From Elephas maximus indicus (taxonomy: Eukaryota; Chordata; Mammalia; Proboscidea; Elephantidae): DNA of 64,000 nt. The notes under the pieces are model-generated. The model saw only the letters and a program-made list of their open reading frames with translations. It searched no databases and was not told the DNA's origin. The stretch covers positions 163,622,793-163,686,792 of the forward strand of contig NC_064819.1 in NCBI RefSeq assembly GCF_024166365.1, written 5' to 3'. Position numbers and translations under genes: made by a program. Shown in pieces: positions 9,961-22,779 of the stretch (within the stretch, counting starts at the first letter, position 1; the number at the start of each line of letters is the position of its first letter).

Positions 9961-12890
9961 CAGAGGCTTTTTTTTTTTTAACGGATACTACTTTTCTGAT
10001 TCACTTTTCTTTGCAAAAACTGTCATCCCCCAAACCTTTCAGTCACTATGCCTGTAGCATTCATGGTCATTGGGTTTGAGCTTCAGTTCATTTGCCATTT
10101 CATCATCTGACAAAGGGATGTTTGTCTCCCTTAAAATATGTAAATATCTCTGCATCCTCTTTCCAGGTTAGCTTAACCTTATCAAAAGTGCTTTTTGGAG
10201 AGCACCAATAGAACAAGGTGGACTTTAATCTCTACCCACATGTCCTCACATAATTTGGGATCTGCAGAAAGGCAGGGTTTAGTTAAGGGGATTATGCCTT
10301 TTAATAATTAACAAATATCTTTCAACAAAAGAATAACCCTCACAATATGCAATAAATATGTGTATTTACTATTGACCAGATATAAGTTCTATATGTTAAA
10401 AAAAATTGATTTAGCAATGGTTTATATGATAGTGTCTATTTCTCAAACAGACTCTAAGACAAGAAGAGGAAGAAAAAAAAGAATATATAGAAGATACCCA
10501 AGCCCCTAATGCTAACAACAGATTGTTTCAGGAACTCTTATATGGAGCACTACACTTACCAAAATCAGTTTTAAGGATAGAGAGAAAACCAAGCAGTGCT
10601 GGGTTACCTTACAAGTTTGCTGATGTATTTAACGTCTTCCTTGGAACATTGGTTTAATAAGTATAAATGTCTATTTTGAAAGGTAGTTTCTAGGCTTATT
10701 ACATCTGATGATCTTTTCTAACTCCTTGTCAATATTACAAGGGTCCCAAACAGATTCAGCCAAATGATCTTATCAATAGTCTGGACAAGAAGTGACAGAA
10801 AGAAGGAGTGTTTTGTGGCCGCAGACATGCTGATGGCTAAAATGTTTAAGTGGGGTATAGATTTGAGTACTGGGTCAATATCCTCCTCCATCCTAGGCAG
10901 AAAACAAGCAGCATCTGCCCTCTGCAGGGCATTTTAGTGGACCTTGAGAAGGCGTTTTTGTTCTTAGCCACAGTGGCTACTGACTGAAAACCACCACATG
11001 TTAAACAGACATGCACTGGTTTTGACCCATGCTTGCTTTTCAGATCCTAGGGCTACTCAGGCAGTTTTGACACCAGTTTGGGGAATGTATTACACAGTAA
11101 GGTGCAAAACTCCATCACTGCCACTGGGAGAAATTTGTCTTCCCTTAGATATTGGGTAGCCACAACAACAAACCGTTTCTTTCCCCTAAAGATAAAAATG
11201 CAGACTATGGCCGTCCTGAAAGAGCTCCTGTTTCCTCCAAATATGTCACTTTTTAAGTTTACCATGTAAGATGGAAGACGAATGACCATTTGAGAAAGAG
11301 TTATGTGAAGGTCAGATGTAGAGAATGGTCACAAATAATATTTGGCACTTTTAAACACACTCGGTTCCCACGAAGTACTGCTTTATATTTCAGATGGCAA
11401 CAACAAAATCGCTCTTCTCTTCTCCTCCCCTTCCTGATCCTGCCAGTGGAAGCTGCACACTGGTTGGCAAAATTTTCTGGCAAAATGGCTGTGATAAACA
11501 CACTCATCTTCCTATCTTTTGATTTCTGCAAAAACAACTAAGAAAGAAATTCAACAGCAATACTGGGGAGAAAATGGCATTTGGGTGCATTGGTCCCTGT
11601 GCATGTGTGTCTGTGAGGTGTGTTCATTTGCCTGAGCACAGAAGCAGCTTGAGTAGCACTGGGAAGGTGGGGGAGAGACATTATCTTTTCCTTATTGGTC
11701 TCTGTGATATTTTTTGTTGATTTTTCATCATTTCAGAGAACTCTGTTCTAGAGACTATTGAATTCTTAGACAAGTATATTAAAGAATGAGGTACAGAATG
11801 GATTTTGTACAGAAAAAGAAAGAAGGGTGGTAAAGTGATGAAGGTCAAAGGTAAAAGTGTTTCATTGGGTCTGCTTGCATATTTCAGTGAGCAAGGCAAA
11901 GGGAACAATGTTTATTGAAAATGAAAGAAAAAGATGCATTTTGTCGTACTATGAATCTTGACAACATGGCTTAATGGGATGTACAGTTAAGTTTTATATA
12001 TTCTCCCTATTCAAGAACGTTTACTTTTTTCATTGAGGCATAGTCTCTAACAGGAAGAGAATGGTGGTAGGGGAGAACCAGGGCTCCTGATACCTACTTC
12101 CTCCACTCCTTTCAGGACAGGAAACAATCCAAAAGTTGCAGGGGCCTGCCACCCAGCTAGCAAATCATGGAATGAACTAGCTTACATTTGCAGAATTCTG
12201 GTCAAGGTTACTTCAAAGCCCCCTTATCTAAAGGTGGGCTATAGGAAAGCCAGAAAATGGCTTTTTAGTTTTCTTTAAGGCTTTGCTTGGTTATGGAGAT
12301 AAAAAACAAACTGAATATTTTAACACTGTTCTAGTGTTTAGTGGGAAGCTAGGACATTTTTTTCCTCATTTTTTTTTAAGTTGATTAACTTTGTCATGTA
12401 GTACTTTATCTGTACCCTAACAACAACTCTGCTTGGCTTAGCTGTTAGAGATTTTAGAAACAATATCATATTCCATCAAAACAACCCTGGCTTCTCTTAT
12501 TTGTTCCTAGAATTCTGGTTGTTGATGACATTAAGATGTGTTCTTTCTTTTTTAATGTCTGAAATGTTATTTAATATACCAGTAAAAGTGCTTCTGTATC
12601 TTAAAGTTTATTCTTACCACACTTTCTGAGTTTTTACAGCTCTTTGTCTGGGATTTGGAAAAAAACAAAACTTTCATATGCGGTTCATGCCTGAAGATCC
12701 TGGGCTCTGGAATAGTCTGTAGCTGGTGGCAAACAGCTCTCTGCTCTCAGAATGGGAAAGCTGCCATCTAGAAAAGAGAAGGCAATAAATGCCCCACAAA
12801 GATGCACTTGTCACTGATTCTAGAAAAACAAGGAAACATTAGGACCCCATCTGAGCAATATAGAGAGGATTTTAATTGTTACATACCAGT
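9961..12890. other. Intergenic unique AT-rich sequence
   Basis: I see no gene, tRNA or clear interspersed repeat in this 2.9 kb. Short A/T runs are common, and the open frames near 11.05-11.54 kb are small, overlapping on both strands and unlike known proteins. The near absence of AfroSINEs over 7.2-17.0 kb contrasts with their density afterwards, which may mean constraint. Confidence 0.45.
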
Positions 12891-13349
12891 ATATGATTAA
12901 CTCTGGATGTGCGAAGAACGGCCGTAGGGAACCTCGCTGTGGAGTAAATTTGAATTTGCGTCCTTTTTGATTTGAGGCATGTATTTTTTCTCTCGCCAGT
13001 GTTTCCTCTGAGTTTGTTATTTAAAAAGCAACACCAACAACAAAAAGCCACACAACAAAAATGTGGCCACAGAGTTGGGCAGAAGAGTGGGAAAAAGAAA
13101 ACTTTCTTGTGGGTTTGTAATACAAATTAGCCATTGTAAATCACTAAGCATTAAGGTTCAGGCAAATCCAAGTGGAAGGTGTTGCGAGCGCTTGTCCTTC
13201 CCTGCTAGAAATCTCATTCCGTCAGAGGAATTTTTATGTGACCTTTTATGTTCCACGGCACATGATTCTGAAGAGAATTATACGACATTAGTAACTTTTT
13301 TGTTGTTGTTGTTTCCCTAACAAAATATTCTTTCGAAGTTGTTTCAGTG

Positions 13350-15010
13350 CCTTTGACTGGGTCAGGCGGGCGATGGTGCCGCCGGCCGGCATCTGCTCCG
13401 CGATCAGACGCAAAGGAAGCGGCTGGGCCTCGCCGCGCGCCCCCCGCCGCGCGCCCCCCACCACCCGGGAGCCATGGCCGCTGAAAAGAAGGCCCACAAG
13501 GCCCGCTCGCCTGCGTAGGGAGGGGAGAGGAGTGAGAGGAGCCTTGAGCATTCCCTGTACCCCTAGCCGGCCTTCATGAGAACGCTGCAAGCAGCCCCTG
13601 TGTGCTTGCCTGCAAATCGGGGATTCTCTGAGGCTTCATGGGCTGAGCCGCCTGGACAGACGCCTGGACGTAGGGAGAGTGTAGACAGTCCGGACATCTG
13701 GAGCTATTCCATCTGTGTTGCCCTCCAGGGAGACCCGTGTGTATGTAGTGGAAGGGGGGGGGGGCGTCGACAATTGGTGAATTTGCCCACCCCGAGGCTG
13801 AGGCTGAAGGTGCTCGTGAGGAAGAGGAGGGTCGATGTCTTGGGTAATGGCTGCCGGGGAGGTTGGGTGTAGACGCAGCAAATTGGCAAGGCCTCTCTGC
13901 GGGTGCTCCTAGCTGCGGTGCAGGTGCATTGGGGTGCTGGGTTGGCTGCGGGTGGAGGGCCCAGGGGCGCGTGAATCTCCTTAGCGTCCAGCCGGCGCGC
14001 GGCTTTCCATTTGACTCTGCGAAGTCAGGCCCAGGACGTGGCTCCTCCAAGGGAGAGTCAATCGTGGGAGACTTTGCCCCAAGAGAAGAGTGTAGATAAG
14101 GCAATTGCAGGCAAACTGGGGAGGCAAAGGGAACTGTAGCCAGTGAAATGCGGTGATTTGGGATTTTTCCTGTTTTTTTTTTTTTTTTTGGCGGGAGGGG
14201 GCGAGGGAGGAGTGGAGAGCTGAAAGCTAGCAAGTGAAGTTCTGAAGCTTGGCCCTTCAGCTCCCACTCAAACTTCTGGCTGTTATAAGCTCAACTTCCT
14301 GCCTCCAGCAGAGAGGAGCACACATTCCAGGCGCTGGAATGCACGGAAAGACGAACCTCTAACTGCCCCCCCCCCCCCCCGCAAAAGGACCACTCCCTGC
14401 AGGGCCTAACTCGCTCTTAAGTCTACATGGAGAAAAGTCACTTCCTCCGCGGAAGGAACCTGGGAGTCCCCTTGGGCACCCGATCACCCCAACCCAGAGC
14501 TGAGGGCGGCGAGCAAGAAGGGACCGCGCCCGAGGACAGGACGCCTGGTGTCCTCCTCTGCCGGCTGGGCAGCCACAGGACCGGCGGCGGACGCGCCCCT
14601 TAACCCTCTGAGGCTCCTGGGAGGAGTCGCCTAGTGGGAGGAAATCACACAGCACTTAAAACCCTCGCATATGGGTGCTGGGAGTCCAATGGCGGCCTTT
14701 TGCCTCCCAGAGGAGCCCAAGCCGGGAGGGGGGGCACAGAGGGAAGGTTCGGCGCCTGGGGTGTAAGGTCAGGCAGCGAAGGCGGGAAGCTGGCGGAGGG
14801 AGGGGTGGGGAGGCGGTCAGGGGCGGAAGCAGGGGCTCCTGCAGGGCGCAGCTCTGTGCTGGCGCGGGGTCAACTGTCCGCCGGGTGCGCCCTGGCCGCC
14901 CTCTCGCTTGCGCCTCGCCCGCTTGCGGCCACTCACCGGGCCCGGTGGCCAGCCGGGGCTGGGACGCACGCAAACAAGGATGCTTCTATTTACTCGCTTC
15001 TGTCTGTGGA
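13350..15010. promoter_or_regulatory. CpG-rich patch downstream of POU3F2
   Basis: GC- and CpG-rich sequence with G and C runs (13755-13765, 14368-14382). Open frames of up to 219 codons occur on both strands, as expected from stop-poor GC-rich DNA, and none resembles a known domain. It may be a secondary CpG island acting as an enhancer or an unannotated noncoding RNA promoter; that is inference. Confidence 0.4.
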
Positions 15011-15330
15011 TTTCTAAGACATTCAGCAGGCACAATCATTAAACTAATTTGTATTTGATTGTTTGGGCGGACGGAGGGTAGTTTTATTGCGCTAAGCATT
15101 CAAGCAGGCACGCATCGCTGATTACCAGTATACATTAAATAAAGTTGTTTGTACACATTGTCTTACCACATATAGGCAGAGGCTTATTATTCTAATTACT
15201 CTAATTAGTGCATTGAAATGTTTTCTACTTGATTTGAGGAGACAGTGATTAGTTCTATTACTTCTTTTAACTCGTATTTTATGGAAAACTGTTGGTGCAT
15301 GTTCAAATTACTTTATTTGCCCCTGTAATA
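15010..15330. promoter_or_regulatory. Candidate AT-rich enhancer with homeodomain sites
   Basis: A sharply bounded AT-rich island lies between two CpG-rich patches. It has two copies of ctaatta nine bases apart (15192-15198 and 15201-15207, the second extending to TAATTAG), plus catacattaaataaag and tgtttgtacac-type motifs. It is non-repetitive and repeat-free. Clusters of TAATTA cores are typical homeodomain or POU targets, so an enhancer of POU3F2 is plausible; conservation was not checked. Confidence 0.35.
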
Positions 15331-15419
15331 TAATGCTGACCCAAACGCAGTGAACTGCACGGCCCTTGTGGGGCCCCAACTTTGATGCTGGCCTCTGCTT
15401 GGAAGAAAAAAAAAAAGAG

Positions 15420-16480
15420 GCGTCTGTTATTTATTATTTCCCTCCCGCCCGCGGGGCCGCATCTCCTAGCTCCCGGCGCCCCCGCCCCATCCTGCGCCCC
15501 AGATGCGCGCCCCGCTCTGGCCAAGTCCGAGCAGACGCGAATCCAACACCTGCTCCGAGGAGGCATCGCTAGCCTGCTGCCCCGCTAGGTCCCCGGGTGC
15601 GAATACTTTTAAAAGACGCCCTTAAGCATATTTTCCCTGAATCTGTTTCTCGAGCTTTAATGTTACTATTAATTGATAAGATCAGCTCATCAAACATACT
15701 ATTTCGATAGGGAATTGTAATTAAAACCTTAATCCTGTTTGAGACTTTTTTCCCTTTAAATTCCTTTTTCTTATGGAAGGGGTGCAAAGTTCACTATAAA
15801 AAGTATTATAACAGGGAGATTAATTCGTTATCTAAATAACAATCTTTGCTATTGATCCAACGTACCTTCCGCTACCTTTTGTGTTGGTCCGGGAGGCCCT
15901 TAAAAAGGAAAATATGACACAACAGACGATTGGGACCAAGCCCTGCAGACGCCTACAGACTTGGAAAAGACAGGGGGTCCGCGCACGTCCCTCCCCCGGA
16001 CCTGCAGCACAATCTGGGGAAACTAGAGGTGGGTCCTGGCGGTCGCCGGCAACGCCACTGGGAAGTGCAGCGCCGGAACCGTACATAGGCCCGGGAGCTG
16101 GACCTCCTCTGCGCTCCTCTCCCCTCGCAAAGGGAAATCTGTTCAGTCGCTAGGTAAATATTCGACTGGTTCTGCTTTTACTTTTAATATTTAAACTCGG
16201 ATTATCCGGTCTCTAAATGCGCGTTCCTAACCTTTGCCAGTGGCTGGGATGTAATAAACCCTGGCGGGGCTGGGGCGCTCAGCCTTCGCTCTGTGCGGCC
16301 GCTGCCTCCGGCCCCCGCCCCGCCCCGCCCCGCCGGGCCCCCGCCCCTTGCCGCCCGCTGCGAAAGCCGCGCCAGAATGAAATCCGCGCCTCCTGGCAGC
16401 TGATGGTTGAGCATCCAGGGCGCTCCCAGACTGAAGGAGGCCGCCCTTTATCCGCGCTTAGTCCTTAGGGCATGCAGATG
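15420..16480. promoter_or_regulatory. CpG-rich patch with embedded AT-rich core
   Basis: GC-rich ends (15430-15600 and 15950-16480, including a ccgccccgccccgcc run near 16315) flank an AT-rich core at 15600-15860 with attaattgat and gtaattaaaa. No coding frame is convincing. The layout resembles distal regulatory DNA near developmental genes. Confidence 0.35.
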
Positions 16481-17015
16481 GAGTTGGGCAACCCAGCGGC
16501 GTCCTGGAGGAGAAAGAGCCTGGCTTCCCGGAGGCAGAGGCCTCAGGCATGGGGGTGGGGAGGTTGGACTGGGGTAGCTGGTGGTGGGGGCGGCGGACCC
16601 TGATCAAATCTATCTCCTCTCCTCGCACGCCTCTTTTAAGAGGTTGTGGCCCGGTTTGAGAAGAAGCCCAAGAATTTCTGAAGCAAAGAGGAGCATCCGT
16701 GCTCCCGGGTCAGCTCAGTAATCGGAGATTTTCTTCTTTTCTAAGAGCTTCCCCTCACCAACACTCTCCTTTCACTCCAACAAAGTCTTCTTTCCCCCTT
16801 GTACAGACTTGTTATGTAACAAAGTCTCCCAAGCGAATTTAACTGGAGAAAAAGGACACCCCAGCCCCACCCCTCCTTTCCTTTCCCTTTCTTCCTGCAG
16901 TGCATCTGTTCCCCAGGACTTCTGTCCTCGCACCCAAGACGGCCTCAGGCTTTAGCCGAATAGAACTTTGGCGCCCCACAGTGGCATCGACTTGGAACTA
17001 CGCTTTGATTTTACG

Positions 17016-17175
17016 AAGCCCTGGTGGCGCAGTGGTTAAGAGCGACAGTGAGCTCCGGCTGCTAACCAAAGGTCGGCCAGCCGCTACTTGGAAACTCTAT
17101 GGGGTAGTTCTACTTTGTCCTATAGCGTTGCTATGAGTTGGAATCTACTGGAGGGCAATGGGTTTTTTTTTTTTT
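17016..17175 (+). mobile_element. AfroSINE, near full length
   Basis: The head retains a Pol III A-box-like agtggttaagagc, and the body continues through the ttggaaactctatgggg block. The tail is tgagttggaatctactgg...ggcaatggg plus a T run. The B-box region is altered. Confidence 0.85.
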
Positions 17176-17350
17176 CCCCTACTCAAATGTTTTGTTTCAG
17201 ATCCAGTTCTTACCCCACCCCCTCCTCTCCTTCCTTGCTCTATATTCTTTCCCTCAAACTCTCCCAGTAAAACATTTATGAATGTGACTCTGCGTATGTG
17301 ACTTATACAAAGTTTTCTAAACATACACCCCTAGGTAGTTCTTGAGTAAA

Positions 17351-17559
17351 CCAAACCAAGCCAAACCCACTGCCATCCAGTCGATTCCCATAGCGACCCT
17401 GTAGGACAGAGCAGAACTGCCCCATAAGGTTTCCAAGGCTGTTAATCTTTAGGGAAGCAGACTACCACATCTTTCTCCCTCGAAGGGCTGGTGGGTTCAA
17501 ATCACTCACCTTTCGGTTAGCAGCCAAGTGCTGTAACCACTGCGCAACCAGGGCTCCTT
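17351..17559 (-). mobile_element. AfroSINE, longer variant
   Basis: Antisense copy running from the caaaccaagcc tail to the ccagggctcc head. It carries the extra segment aatctttagggaagcagac that marks the longer subfamily. Confidence 0.85.
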
Positions 17560-17573
17560 AGTTTCGGAGTACC

Positions 17574-17714
17574 TGTTGCCCTTGAGTTGATTCTGACTCA
17601 CAGCGACCCTATAGGACAGAGCGGAACTGCCCCATACGGTTTCCAAGTAGCAGCTGGTGGATTCGACTGACCTTTTGGCTAGCAGCTAAGCTCTTAACCG
17701 CTGTGCCAGTTCCT
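17574..17714 (-). mobile_element. AfroSINE, diverged
   Basis: Antisense copy directly beside the previous one. It has gttgattctgactcacagcgaccc, and its head has decayed to ctgtgccagttcc. Confidence 0.75.
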
Positions 17715-18309
17715 GAGTAGGGATTTAAAAAGCTTCTCCTGAGAATACCATACATTTACAAGAGAAAAGTTTCCAAAGGTAGGAAGAAATGCTCCTCCAG
17801 CCCTTAGTCCTTATATGTTGAGATTGTAGCAGACAAGTCTCCAGGCTTCAGAGAAATCCTGACTTCTATGAGGCAGCCAAGACCTGAACACCAGGTTAGA
17901 AGCAATTGTAAATAAAAGGTGGAATGCTTCAGTTAGGAAAAAGGGAGCCTAGCAAATGCTATTTTAACCCAGGCCAGATGTCACCTGTGACTTCTTCCTA
18001 TAAAATAGGTTTGTTTAGTTTTGGAGCTCAAAAGTGAGTTTTTACTGTCACTTGAATAGAGAGAGACCCTCCCAGAATAATTTTCTAGAATAGAGGAAAC
18101 ATTCCCCCCAGAAAGTCCTACCAAAAGTACTAATTCAGTGTGTGGAGATGAACTTTGCTTTCTTCAGAGCCCTGTGAATTAGTCCTTTTCCCACACTCTG
18201 GACCATTTTCACTAAAAATGATGATTTCTGCCTCTGCCTTAATCCTACTAATAATTTAAGTAGTGGGAGGAGAGGGAACAAGGACCCCAGGCAGCAGCCA
18301 GCAGTGATA

Positions 18310-18460
18310 ATTGGAACCAGTAACGAGCTTGCAGTCAGAACACCTGGGTTTGTGTAACAACTCTGCATTTACTAGCAAGCAACCTGAGGCAAATTACTTG
18401 ACATCAGTCAAATGAAATGATGCACATGAAAGCACTATATAAAGTTCAAGTCCAATGTGA
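18310..18460 (+). mobile_element. MIR fragment
   Basis: The pattern 'gtcagaacacctgggttt...ctctgcatttactagc...caaattacttgac' is that of the MIR core, diverged. Confidence 0.6.
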
Positions 18461-18949
18461 AGTGCTGTTGTTGCCACCTCCAGTGGAGGCCTCTGCTGTG
18501 ACTGTCCAGTAAGAAATGGTTGTTTTTGTTTTTAAAAGATGCAGTTGTCTATCAGTGTAGGGAAAGAGAAGTGCAGGGACAGCCATCTCAATTGCATTAT
18601 ACAGGTAAGGCACCACGGATTATGATTATCTTTAAATCATGGCTGCCACTGCACTGGATTTCTGTGTTTAGAATGTCCAGGCACTGGCTTATAGCTAAAA
18701 CAATCACTAGGGACACCAAGGTCACATACCAGTAGTAGCAACGATTGCAGCTCTGTTAAGATGTGAGGGCTAGCCCTATACTCCTTCAAAGCACTCCATT
18801 TCTTTAACATCTTAAAACCTCTTGACATTTATAGTGTCCTTCTCTGGATGTCGTTTATAGCAGCTGCATTCCTCAAGAATACTGGGACCATACACTTAAA
18901 ACCAACCACAGGCACATAAAGCTCTAGCAACAACAACGACCACCACCAC

Positions 18950-19800
18950 CAGCAGCTTATCGTGCATCTATATGGGCCTCCCACCTGTGGAGCGCTCAGG
19001 ACGTTGAGTGCTGCATCCAGTCGCTGGACTTGGAAATACGAATGTCTGGATCCACCAGACGCTCCACGACATCCGGGATCGCCGGGAGGGGCGCCGTGGC
19101 GGAAGCCGCTTCCTGCTCTGAGGTCCCTCCGCCACTCTGGGTGCCATCCCACCCAGGGGGTCCTTCCACCACCCAGAGGGCTCTTCCTCCACCGGGGTTG
19201 GGGGGGGGTCCGGGTCAGCCCCTCCTTTTGCCCACGGAGGGAAGTCCCCTTGGGGTGCCCAGCTATGCATGGAAGGGAGGCTCTCGGAGTCTCTCTGCGG
19301 GCACCGGAGCTGAGAGCCTCCTGGGGAGTGTGGTGGGCATCCCGGCTCGCTGCCCCTGCTGGGGCCGGTAGCCGGCGGCGACCCGAAGCGCACACCTCTT
19401 CTCCCAGTCCGCAACTCCGCTGGGCAGGCACTGTGCTGGGGCCGAGATTTACGAACACTTTGTCTCCTCAGGCACTTAATCGGGAGGGGACGGGCGGTCG
19501 GGGGCCGGAGCCGCCACACCGGGCCCTAGGGCCTCGGGAAGGCGATGAGGCGACCCAGGCGGAAAGTGACCTGCGGCCTTCAATCCCGTTCCCGGGTAGC
19601 CCCAGTTCGCGCTCCGATGGCTCTATGCCTAAAAAGGTTCCTTCGGAACTCCTGGAGGTCCCCGAGTCCTCCCCTGTCCCGCCTCCCGGGGTGGGAGAAG
19701 AGGAGCCAAGACTGCTGAAGGCCCCTGTGCGCTGGGGGCCGGCAAGGGAAGTCAAGGCACCAAGAAGTACTGGGAGCATGCAAGTCCAGACGGAGCCAAG
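18950..19800. other. GC-rich intergenic patch
   Basis: About 850 bp of high GC with moderate CpG. It contains a 319-codon + strand frame (18962-19921) and overlapping - strand frames, none with recognisable domains. The stretch 19420-19490 (gcaggcactgtgctgggg) resembles an old MIR. I treat it as noncoding. Confidence 0.4.
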
Positions 19801-20618
19801 AAGGGCTTCGCACGAGGTGCACCTTCATCCGGTTGTGGGAAAGGCCAAGCCACTAGCCCTAAGGGCAGCAGGAATTACTGCCAACCGCGTGGGGTCCCTG
19901 AACCAGGATGTCTGGCATTGATAATATAGGCACATGAGCACACACACGTTTCCAAACGGACGAGCCTAAGTTCAATCTATTGGGATCCCCAGGAGTAATC
20001 AAAGCTAGGAGGAAAAGGTCACCTAACAATCTTTTAAAAAGGGGTGAGGGAATAGAGTGCTTTGGGCAGAAAGAAATGGCTGGGGCTCTGTAAGGGGGAA
20101 GCCACTGGCTCATTGGGAGGCAAAAAAAAGGAAGCAGAAAAAGGAGGGTGAGCAGGTTTGATCCACTGGAGGGTGAAAGGAGCCGGCGTCCAGCGCAAGA
20201 AGGCTTCTAAGGGTGCCTGCTTTCGTATGGAGTTAATTGGTACAGGATCTTAAAGAAGTTTTAATTAGATTCAAAAAGGCAACTAAGAGCCATTGTAGAG
20301 GAGAAACTAGATCAAAATACTGCTTCAGGAAGGGAGTTAGCCCAGTGTATCTGGCAGGCTGGAGAGGGGCAAGGATAAAGGCAGGGAAGTTAGCTAGGTG
20401 GCTGCTGGAGTAGTGCTGACTTTCTTACCTAACATAAGTGGTCAAGGAAGTCTGAAAAAGATAGGCAGATGATAGACATGGCAATGGCAGCTGAGAAGGA
20501 GAGATAAAGAATGGCAAAACTATGATTACATTCTTGGGGAACCAGGTGCACAAGGATAGAAAGAAAGGAACAATGAAAATTGTGGGAAAATGTGTTCAGT
20601 TTTAGATGTATTAGTTTC

Positions 20619-20639
20619 ACACACACACACACACACACA
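20619..20639. repeat. (CA)n microsatellite
   Basis: Ten perfect CA units. Confidence 0.9.
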
Positions 20640-20750
20640 GTATTAGGAAGCCATCAGGATAGCAGGATATGTCTAAGACTGACCCTAGTAAAACCAATTT
20701 AACTTCAATTCAGATAGTTTTTATTAAGTACCTACCATACCCTGTTCTGT

Positions 20751-20906
20751 GGAGCCCTGGTGGTGTACTGGCTAAGAGCTATGGCGGGCTACGTCAGTTC
20801 AAATCCACCACCCGCTCCTTGGAAACCCTATGGGGCAGTTCTGTGTCCTACAGGGTTGCTGTGAATTGGAATCTACTCCATGGCAACAGGTTTGGTTTTT
20901 TGGTTT
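20751..20906 (+). mobile_element. AfroSINE with target-site duplication
   Basis: The copy is flanked by a perfect 12-bp direct repeat, ataccctgttct, at 20737-20748 and 20907-20918. It ends ggcaacaggtttggtttttt. Confidence 0.9.
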
Positions 20907-21402
20907 ATACCCTGTTCTATACCATCTCTGTAACCCAGGCTGGAAAGAATATAAAACAAGAGAAAATGAACATAAATCAGAGGTTGCACATTTTTTTTAT
21001 ATGTAGTAGGCCCCATCCATAGTGTTCAGAAACCTTTAAAGAAGGGCCACAGCCAGGCTTCTAGTAACTTTCCAGAAGGAGGCTTGCTTGCACCTTGTGG
21101 CTTCTTTTTCAGTGGATCTTCTGCCAAATATTTTAATCCAAATCTTTGTTTCCAAGGGGTTAAGGAAAAGAGTCTGTTTTAAAGAAAATTTTGACATACA
21201 TTAAACTTTTCTTATTTATTCTATCAAGTCAACTGAAACTACAAGGGGTTAGATTTGGGGAGAATACATTTGTTCATACCTAATATTACTCCCCACTTAT
21301 AGCACAAAACACTTCAAGATTTCCTAGACCTCAAAAGATAGGAACGGTGTACTGGATTACTTTGAGTTAGGAGTAGAGGAAGGCAATTTGAATAGAACCA
21401 GC

Positions 21403-21553
21403 AAAAAAATCAAACCCGTTGCCTTGGAGTGGATTGTGACCCTATAGGACAGAGTAGAGCTTCCAAGGGTTTCCAAGATGTGCCTGGTGGATTCAAACCA
21501 CCAATCTTTTGGTTAGCAGTCAAACTCTTAACCAGTATGCCACCAGGGTTTCC
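21403..21553 (-). mobile_element. AfroSINE
   Basis: Antisense copy with intact ttggttagcagtcaaactcttaacc block and ccaccagggtttcc head. The tail is slightly decayed. Confidence 0.85.
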
Positions 21554-21699
21554 AATTTGACTGGACACCTGTGGAATACAAATATGTCAATATTTTCTTG
21601 AATATAGTATGAAGTGACTGAGATTGTCTAGTTTTCAAGACAGAGCACGAACTGACTTCCATGTAATTCCTCTTCCTCTCCTGTATGCCACACATCCAA

Positions 21700-21819
21700 A
21701 AATCCATTGCCAAGTTGATTCCGACTCAAAGCGACCTAATAGAACAGAGGAGCGCCTGGTGAATTCAAACTACGTACCTTTCGGTTAGCAGCCATAGCTC
21801 TTAACCAGTACTCCACCCA
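21700..21819 (-). mobile_element. AfroSINE, internally deleted
   Basis: It lacks the middle tggaaaccctatggggcag block: agaacagaggagcgcctggtg joins tail to body directly. Confidence 0.75.
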
Positions 21820-21990
21820 CACATAGTTGTCCTAAATCTGTTCTATTTTCCATTTCCTTTTTAAAGTCAAGATAATCAGAGGACCTTGAATTTTTTTTTC
21901 TTGGAAGTTCCCTTACTATTTTGGGGGGGGGGAACCTTTTCACCTGAAAATGTTAGAAATAAGTATTTTGAGAATACTGGGGAGAACTAA

Positions 21991-22173
21991 GGCGCCCTGG
22001 TAGGGCAGTGGTTACATAAGCCTTGGGCTGCTAACTGGAACCAGCTGCTCCGCAGAGAAAGATGTAGCAGTCTACTTCCCTAAAGATTTACAGCCTTGGA
22101 AACTCAAAGGGGTATTTCTCCTCTGTCACATGGGGTCCCTAAGAGTCAGAATCCATGCTATGGCAACGGGTTT
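21991..22173 (+). mobile_element. AfroSINE, longer variant
   Basis: The head is ggcgccctggtagggcagtgg. It contains the gatgtagcagtctacttccc segment typical of the longer subfamily and ends ggcaacgggttt. Confidence 0.8.
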
Positions 22174-22779
22174 GTGGAAAAACTAAGGAACGATTTTCTG
22201 TAATATTTGTGAGAACAAGATTTAGCGCTAATTTGTTAAGGGAACTAAATTTTTCTGAAGTGATTTTGCAAGGATTTTTTTTCAGATGTAGACATACTAT
22301 TCTCACATCCCCACCCCCACCCCCATCCCCGCCATAGTTTACAAACTGTACCATTTAAAACTCATCTCAGCTGCAACTAAGTGGACTGGAGAGGCTACTG
22401 GCTCAGAGGTAGGAAACGTATGTGTGCAGTGGAGGAGGGGCCGTCTGTCACCTGCCTCTCTAAAAAAAACTTGTTTATTATCACAATCTGTTAATATTGA
22501 AGGAAGTGGAAAAGGTATTATGAAATGGTACTGTATGGGGGCTGAGTTATCAGAATTATCTCTATAATGAGGCAGCATTTTAGAAACAATTAAAAAATAT
22601 TTCTCAAAGAGTTTTAGGTAGCATAGATTCTAATGATAAATATGATCAAATGATAAAATATGAAGTTCTCTTTATAATTTTGTAAGTCTTTTATGTAGAA
22701 AGATATAAAGAAAAATGAAACAACTATCTGATACTGCCACACAATTTAAGAAATAAAGCAATTACCAACATGTTGTTCT

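Noticed and set aside
13574-14233. 219-codon - strand frame
   Set aside because: Pro/Ser/Lys-rich translation of a CpG-rich patch with homopolymers, unlike any known protein.
18962-19921. 319-codon + strand open frame
   Set aside because: It lies in GC-rich DNA with overlapping frames on both strands, has no recognisable domain and no promoter or splice context. Protein-level conservation would be needed to revive it.
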